64,000 bases of DNA from Parolsenella catena (lineage in GTDB: Bacteria; Actinomycetota; Coriobacteriia; Coriobacteriales; Atopobiaceae), in the NCBI RefSeq assembly GCF_003966955.1, contig NZ_AP019367.1, forward strand, positions 496,001 through 560,000, read 5' to 3'. Below are positions 59,870-64,000 of the stretch, piece by piece. The first letter of the stretch is position 1, and each line of letters starts with the position of its first letter. Made by a program: the position numbers and the translations under genes. Under the pieces are notes generated by a model. It was not told the DNA's origin, searched no databases, and worked only from the letters and a program-made list of their open reading frames with translations.

Positions 59870-60913
59870 ATGGACATGACGGGCGTCAGGCTCACGGAGC
59901 TCGTGGAAGCGGCCGGGTGCGCGGCGAAGCTCGCGCCGGGCTACCTCTCGCAGGTGCTCGCCGACCTGCCGCGCCTTGAGGACTCGCGCCTGCTCGTGGG
60001 CTTCGACGCCTCGGACGACGCCTACGTCTACGACCTGGGGGACGGTCGCGGCCTTGTGGGGACCACGGACTTCTTCCCGCCCATGGTGGACGACCCGTAC
60101 CTGTTTGGCCAGGTTGCGGCCGCCAACGCCCTCTCGGACGTCTGGGCCATGGGCGGGCGTCCCGTGCTCGCGCTCAACCTGCTGTGCTTTCCCAACTGCC
60201 TGGGCCTGGAGGTGGCCGGCCAGATCCTGGCCGGAGGCGCTGACAAGTGTCGCGAGGCGGGCGTCATCGTGGCCGGCGGCCATTCCATCAACGATCACGA
60301 GCCCAAGTTCGGCCTGGCCGTCACGGGCTTCGTGGAGATCGACCACATGCTCACCAACGGTGGCGCGCGTCCCAGAGACGCGCTCATACTCACGAAGGCG
60401 CTCGGCACGGGCGTCCTCACGACGGCCCACAAGGCCGAGCTGCTCGACGACGCCGGCGTGAAGGTCGCCACGGACTCGATGATCACGCTCAACAAGTACG
60501 GCGCCGAGGCGCTGCGCGGCTTGCACGCCCACGCCGCCACCGACGTCACGGGCTTCTCGCTCATGGGCCACGGCTGCGAGATGGCCGAGGCAAGCGGCGT
60601 CACGCTCGAGGTCCACGCGCCCGACGTGCCCGTCATGGCCCGCGCCCGCGAGATGGCGGCCATGGGCCTCATCCCGGCCGGCGCCTACCGCAACCGCGAC
60701 TTCTTTGGCCCGCGCGTGGACGTGGCGCCCGACGTGCCGCTCGACCTGTCCGACGTGCTCTTTGATCCGCAGACTTCCGGCGGCCTTCTCGTGGCCCTGC
60801 CGGCGGCCGAGGCTGATGAGTACGTTGGCCGCCTGCGCGAGTTGGGCCAGCCCGCCACCGTGGTTGGCCAGGCGGTGCCTCGCGCAGGGCACTCCGTGCG
60901 CGTGACGATGTAA
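59870..60913 (+). CDS. selD: selenophosphate synthetase (selenide, water dikinase)
   Basis: A 347-residue SelD. The catalytic position is a cysteine (AAGCAAKLAPGYL, residue 17) rather than selenocysteine, with Lys 20 nearby. ATP/Mg motifs are LVGTTDFFPPMVDDPYLFG, GGHSINDHEPKFGLAVTG and TDVTGFSLMGHG; FDPQTSGGLLVAL ends the fold. It makes selenophosphate for selenoproteins, selenouridine or the labile selenium cofactor. Confidence 0.95.
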   Translation: MDMTGVRLTELVEAAGCAAKLAPGYLSQVLADLPRLEDSRLLVGFDASDDAYVYDLGDGRGLVGTTDFFPPMVDDPYLFGQVAAANALSDVWAMGGRPVLALNLLCFPNCLGLEVAGQILAGGADKCREAGVIVAGGHSINDHEPKFGLAVTGFVEIDHMLTNGGARPRDALILTKALGTGVLTTAHKAELLDDAGVKVATDSMITLNKYGAEALRGLHAHAATDVTGFSLMGHGCEMAEASGVTLEVHAPDVPVMARAREMAAMGLIPAGAYRNRDFFGPRVDVAPDVPLDLSDVLFDPQTSGGLLVALPAAEADEYVGRLRELGQPATVVGQAVPRAGHSVRVTM

Positions 60914-60985
60914 GAGGCCCGCAAACCTGCAACAGGGCCCGCGAGAGGGGGCGTCCCCTCTCGCGGGAACGAGAAAGGAACCAAC

Positions 60986-61612
60986 ATGTCCGAGAACAAG
61001 CTCGTCATCGACGCGCGCGGCGACGCGTGCCCCATCCCCGTCGTGAAGACACTCAAGGCGCTGGGCGCGCTTGCGGGCCCCGGCGAGGTCGAGACGATCG
61101 TTGACAACAAGGTGGCCGTCGAGAACCTCACGCGCATGGCCTCCTCCAAGGGCTGCGCGAGCGCGGCCGAGCAGACGGCCGAGAAGGAGTGGCACGTCAC
61201 GACGACGGCGTCTAAGGCCGTCGCGGTTGCCGCCGGCGAGCCCGAGGCCGCCACGTGCGAGGTTCCGGCCGCCAAGAGAAACGTCACGGTGCAGATCAGC
61301 GCCGAGACCATGGGCACGGGTGACGACCTCCTGGGCAAGAAGCTCATGAAGGCGTTCATCTTCTCGCTTACGCAGCTCGAGGAGCTGCCGCAGACCATCC
61401 TGTTCTACAACGGCGGCGCGCACCTCACCTGCGAGGGCTCCGACTCGCTCGAGGACCTGAAGAACCTCGCGGACGCCGGTGTGGAGATCCTCACCTGCGG
61501 CACGTGCACGGACTTCTACGGCATCACCGACAAGCTCGCCGTGGGCGAGGTCACGAACATGTACGTCATCGCCGAGAGGCTCTCGGGCGCCTCGGTCGTC
61601 GTGAGGCCGTAG
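60986..61612 (+). CDS. yedF: YedF-type sulfurtransferase-like selenium metabolism protein
   Basis: A 208-residue fusion: an N-terminal TusA domain (VIDARGDACPIPVVKTLKAL, with the CPxP cysteine) and a C-terminal DsrE-like domain (GDDLLGKKLMKAFIFSLTQLEELPQT, ILTCGTCTDFYG). Members of this family travel with selD in organisms with selenium-dependent molybdenum hydroxylases. Likely a selenium relay protein. Confidence 0.9.
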   Translation: MSENKLVIDARGDACPIPVVKTLKALGALAGPGEVETIVDNKVAVENLTRMASSKGCASAAEQTAEKEWHVTTTASKAVAVAAGEPEAATCEVPAAKRNVTVQISAETMGTGDDLLGKKLMKAFIFSLTQLEELPQTILFYNGGAHLTCEGSDSLEDLKNLADAGVEILTCGTCTDFYGITDKLAVGEVTNMYVIAERLSGASVVVRP

Positions 61613-61613
61613 C

Positions 61614-61868
61614 GTGCCGCGCGTGCGCAGGCCCGCGCTCGTGCTCACGTTCCCCACGACGGCCGCGGCCATGGCATGCGAGGAGCTGTGCAGGCACGCA
61701 GGGCTGCCAGGGCGCATGATTCCCGTGCCCGGGCAGATCAGCGCCGGCTGCGGGCTGGCCTGGAAGGCGGCGCCGCAGGACCAAGACGCGCTCGTCTCGG
61801 CCCTGGCCGAGGCTGGCGTTGCGGTCGAGGGCGCCGACGTCATCGAGATGCTCGAGTTCGTAAGGTGA
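61614..61868 (+). CDS. DUF3343 protein, putative selenium/sulfur carrier
   Basis: An 84-residue protein starting at GTG, 1 base after the yedF stop. LVLTFPTTAAAMACEELCRHAGLPGRMIPVPGQISAGCGLAWK has the two cysteines (CEELC region and GC at about 45) seen in DUF3343. It usually accompanies yedF and cysteine desulfurase genes and probably ferries persulfide or selenide. Note that the family has no confirmed biochemical role that I can cite. Confidence 0.85.
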   Translation: MPRVRRPALVLTFPTTAAAMACEELCRHAGLPGRMIPVPGQISAGCGLAWKAAPQDQDALVSALAEAGVAVEGADVIEMLEFVR

Positions 61869-61895
61869 GACAAGGGGACAGTCCCCTTGTCTCAT
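61866..61895 (+). repeat. palindrome after DUF3343 gene
   Basis: GAGACAAGGGGACTGTCCCC-type hairpin (arms GAGACAAGGGGAC / GTCCCCTTGTCTC) overlapping the stop codon of the DUF3343 gene. No U-run; it may be an mRNA processing or attenuation structure ahead of the desulfurase gene. Confidence 0.75.
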
Positions 61896-61935
61896 TGGAG
61901 CGGGGCAGGCACCTGTTCCATGCTTGGAGGATGCC

Positions 61936-63096
61936 ATGATCTACCTGGACAACGCCGCGACGACGATGCGCAAGCCGCAGGCGGTCATCGACGCCGTCGT
62001 GGGGGCGATGGGCTCGCTCGGCAACGCCGGGCGCGGTGCGGGCACGGGCGCCATGGGCGCGGCGCGCGTGATCCACGAGTGCCGTGAGCGCGTGGCGGGC
62101 CTTCTCGGCTGCCCGAGCGCGGACCACGTGGCGTTTGCCCCCAACTCGACCGAGGCGCTCAACTGCGTCATCAACGGCATCGTGGGTGCCGGCGACCGCG
62201 TGGTCACCACGGTGCTCGAGCACAACTCGGTGCTGCGGCCGCTCAACCGCCTTGCCGCCGAGCGCGGCGTCTCCGTGGCCCACGCGGGGTGCGACGCGTT
62301 GGGGCGCCTTGACATGGACGAGCTCTCCCGGCTCGTGGTGCCGGGCACGCGCGCCGTCGTGGTGACGGCGGCCTCCAACGTCACGGGAAACGTCGTTGAC
62401 GTGGCGGCGGTTGCGCGCATTGCCCACGCGGCCGGGGCCCTGTGCGTGGTGGACGCGTCCCAGGCGGCGGGTCTCGTCCCCATCGACATGGCCGAGCAGG
62501 GCCTGGACGTCGTGTGCTTCACGGGCCACAAGGCGCTCATGGGGCCGCAGGGCACGGGCGGCGCCGCCGTGATGCCGGGCGTGGACGTGGCCCCGTGGAA
62601 CGTGGGTGGCACGGGCGTCCATAGCTTTGACGAGCAGCAGCCGCTCGGGTGGCCCACGCGCCTTGAGGCCGGTACGCTCAACGGCCACGGGCTTGCGGGC
62701 CTGGCCGCCGGCCTGCGCTTTATTGCCGAGAACGGCGGCGTGGCGGCCATGGGGGAGCATGAGCTCTCCATGGCGCGGCGCCTGTACGAGGGCGTGGCAG
62801 ACGTGCCCGGCGTCACCGTCTACGGCGACTGGCCTGCGCTGGAGCTGGGCGAGGCGAGCGCGCGCACGGGCGTCGTGGCGCTGAACGTCTCGGGCCTGGA
62901 CTCTGCCGAGGTCTCGGATGCCCTCATGGACGGCTGGGACATCGCGACGCGCCCCGGCGCCCACTGCGCCCCGCTCATGCACCGCGCGCTCGGCACCGAG
63001 CGCCAGGGCATCGTGCGCCTCTCCACCAGCTGGTTCACCACGCCCGAGGAGATCGACGTGGCCATCGGCGCCATCCGAGAGATCGCGGTGGGCTAG
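61936..63096 (+). CDS. cysteine desulfurase-like aminotransferase class V
   Basis: A 386-residue PLP enzyme; ATG 61936 has GGAGG 5 bases upstream. YLDNAATTMRKP at the start, the PLP lysine in CFTGHKALMGPQGTGG and the catalytic cysteine in TRPGAHCAPLMHRALG are present. It resembles the SufS/CsdB class and the selenium-cluster paralogue; it would release sulfur or selenium from cysteine or selenocysteine and hand it to its neighbours. Confidence 0.9.
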   Translation: MIYLDNAATTMRKPQAVIDAVVGAMGSLGNAGRGAGTGAMGAARVIHECRERVAGLLGCPSADHVAFAPNSTEALNCVINGIVGAGDRVVTTVLEHNSVLRPLNRLAAERGVSVAHAGCDALGRLDMDELSRLVVPGTRAVVVTAASNVTGNVVDVAAVARIAHAAGALCVVDASQAAGLVPIDMAEQGLDVVCFTGHKALMGPQGTGGAAVMPGVDVAPWNVGGTGVHSFDEQQPLGWPTRLEAGTLNGHGLAGLAAGLRFIAENGGVAAMGEHELSMARRLYEGVADVPGVTVYGDWPALELGEASARTGVVALNVSGLDSAEVSDALMDGWDIATRPGAHCAPLMHRALGTERQGIVRLSTSWFTTPEEIDVAIGAIREIAVG

Positions 63097-63100
63097 CCGC

Positions 63101-63139
63101 GGGACCATCGGGGACGGGTTCGTTTGGTCCCCGCTCCGT
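63101..63139 (+). repeat. 3'-end palindromic repeat, third locus
   Basis: A copy of the GGACCA.../GTTTGGTCC hairpin with the conserved GGGGACGGGTTCG loop region, 4 bases after the desulfurase stop and in the same orientation relative to the gene as the other copies. Confidence 0.75.
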
Positions 63140-63153
63140 TGCCCTGCCTTGAG

Positions 63154-63289
63154 CGCCCGTTTGTACAAAATGGACGCAGATTGCACGTATATTTTGACCC
63201 CGCACATGTGGCAACTGCGGTTATGCCGATAAAAACGAAGTGCTGCCCCGAATTCCCGACATTCTCGGTCCGTTTTGTACAAACGGGCC
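63154..63289. repeat. 136-bp element with 22-bp terminal inverted repeats
   Basis: The left end (63154-63175) and right end (63268-63289) are inverted copies matching at 20 of 22 bases around the palindrome TTTGTACAAA. The AT-richer interior has no gene. It lies between the convergent desulfurase and yqeC genes. MITE-like insertion or paired operator sites are both possible. Confidence 0.75.
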
Positions 63290-63331
63290 CAAATCGCTGG
63301 TATTCAGCCGCCCACCCCGTCGTCGCGGCCG

Positions 63332-64000
63332 CTATGCACGCACGAGCCGCTCGTCACGGACGCTGCCGAGAAGGACGGGCGTCTTGCACCCGAGTCCGCG
63401 CAGCGCGGCGGCGAAGCGGCGGGCGGCGGCAGCGCGTTCGGGCGTCTCGGCCTGGTTCACGACGATGACGTCCGGCGCGATGAGCCCGCGGGCCATCTCG
63501 TCTGCCATGCCACGGGCCACGAGCTCGGGCGTTGCCGTGTCATAGACGCCGCATCCGACGCGCTCGCACAGCAGGGCGGCGCGGTGGACCCTCTCGCCCA
63601 CGAGGCCGCCAAAGCCACTTGCGCCCACGACGCACGCCGTGAGGTCGGCGCAGGCGGGCACGACCGGCTCGTGCGAGGCGTGCGCCTTGAGCGGCAGCCG
63701 CTTGGAGCCGTCAGCCTCGACCACGAGCAGGTCTGCCGCACCCGCGAGCTCCTCGAGCGGCATCGCCGGCGCCGCGAGCCTGCCCAGGTCGTCGGCGGTG
63801 GGCGTGCCCACGCACGCCAGGCCGCGGTCGTCGAGCGCCCGCGTGAGCTCGCGCATGTCGCCCGAGGTCACGAGTGGCATCCCCCCAAACGGCAGGAAGT
63901 GCGTCGTCGTGGCGAGCACGACGCGTCCGCCTCGCGCCGCGGCGTCCTCGCCCAGCGCACGCAGGAGCGTGGACTTGCCGCCGCTGCCGATGACGGCCAC
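63332..64000 (-). CDS. yqeC: YqeC-type selenium cofactor biosynthesis protein (5' end cut)
   Basis: 222 codons are visible on the minus strand; the window cuts the 5' end. A P-loop (VIGSGGKSTLLRAL) begins the visible part, followed by LATTTHFLPF, VVEADGSKRLPLKAH and GFGGLVGERVHR, the signatures of YqeC, which accompanies selenium-dependent molybdenum hydroxylases. It converges on the desulfurase gene and supports the reading of this region as a selenium cofactor locus. Confidence 0.9.
   Translation of the reverse strand: MAVIGSGGKSTLLRALGEDAAARGGRVVLATTTHFLPFGGMPLVTSGDMRELTRALDDRGLACVGTPTADDLGRLAAPAMPLEELAGAADLLVVEADGSKRLPLKAHASHEPVVPACADLTACVVGASGFGGLVGERVHRAALLCERVGCGVYDTATPELVARGMADEMARGLIAPDVIVVNQAETPERAAAARRFAAALRGLGCKTPVLLGSVRDERLVRA

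Noticed and set aside
59870-60913. Selenocysteine in SelD
   Set aside because: The catalytic position is a normal cysteine codon; no in-frame UGA is present.

Overview
The window is GC-rich, has Shine-Dalgarno-led ATG/GTG/TTG starts and tightly overlapping operons. The host gene set (GatCAB amidotransferase, DegV, GGGtGRT protein, fructose-type PTS, LarA-like racemase, YedF/DUF3343/YqeC selenium genes) points to a Coriobacteriia gut or oral actinobacterium, most like Olsenella/Atopobiaceae. Placement is by gene content and style only.

Bases 1 to about 25,740 are the larger part of a siphovirus prophage; its left end lies outside the window. In order: middle genes (DUF3310-like tail, NUMOD1/SANT-like protein, two HNH proteins), a palindrome-rich gap and a tyrosine integrase, an ArpU-like late regulator, a strong promoter, two tiny membrane peptides, a ribbon-helix-helix gene running into a 10-bp repeat array, HNH-TerS-TerL-portal, a MuF capsid protein fused to a nuclease-like toxin domain, tRNA-Trp and tRNA-Leu, scaffold and capsid, connectors, major tail protein, tail chaperones with a -1 frameshift, tape measure, Dit and hub-like proteins, and the receptor-binding protein. 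The last is a multiple-inversion (shufflon-like) locus with five recombination sites, five alternative C-termini and its own recombinase. Carbohydrate-binding-type tail proteins, holin, amidase endolysin and a terminator close the prophage.

From 26 kb the DNA is host chromosome. 26.2-34.7 kb: DegV, fructose-type PTS IIA and IIBC, PanE-like reductase, and a three-gene minus-strand operon (Mrp ATPase and two FAD oxidoreductases). 35.2-39.4 kb: a NifU-like scaffold with a GGGtGRT protein, then LarA with an aquaporin-like channel. 39.7-43.1 kb: an AbiEi/Vsr-like gene, enolase and much non-coding DNA. Between 34.8 and 43.0 kb lie four copies of an unfamiliar intergenic element built of 30-bp units in the order forward-forward-forward-reverse-reverse; two copies bracket the AbiEi/Vsr-like gene.

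43.1-49 kb: MFS exporter, gatCAB and a 2-hydroxyacid dehydrogenase. 49.5-52.6 kb: a copper operon (P-type ATPase, CopZ, CsoR) with a candidate CsoR operator. 52.6-54.4 kb: a GGQ release-factor homologue and an M20 peptidase. 54.7-59.6 kb: a glycosyltransferase coupled to an iron-type ABC importer, behind a palindromic operator. 59.9-64 kb: a selenium cluster (selD, yedF, DUF3343, cysteine desulfurase-like, yqeC).

The strongest candidates for something new are the prophage shufflon, the capsid-toxin fusion beside phage tRNAs, the 30-bp FFFRR arrays, and the ribbon-helix-helix gene with 10-bp repeats just before the terminase genes.
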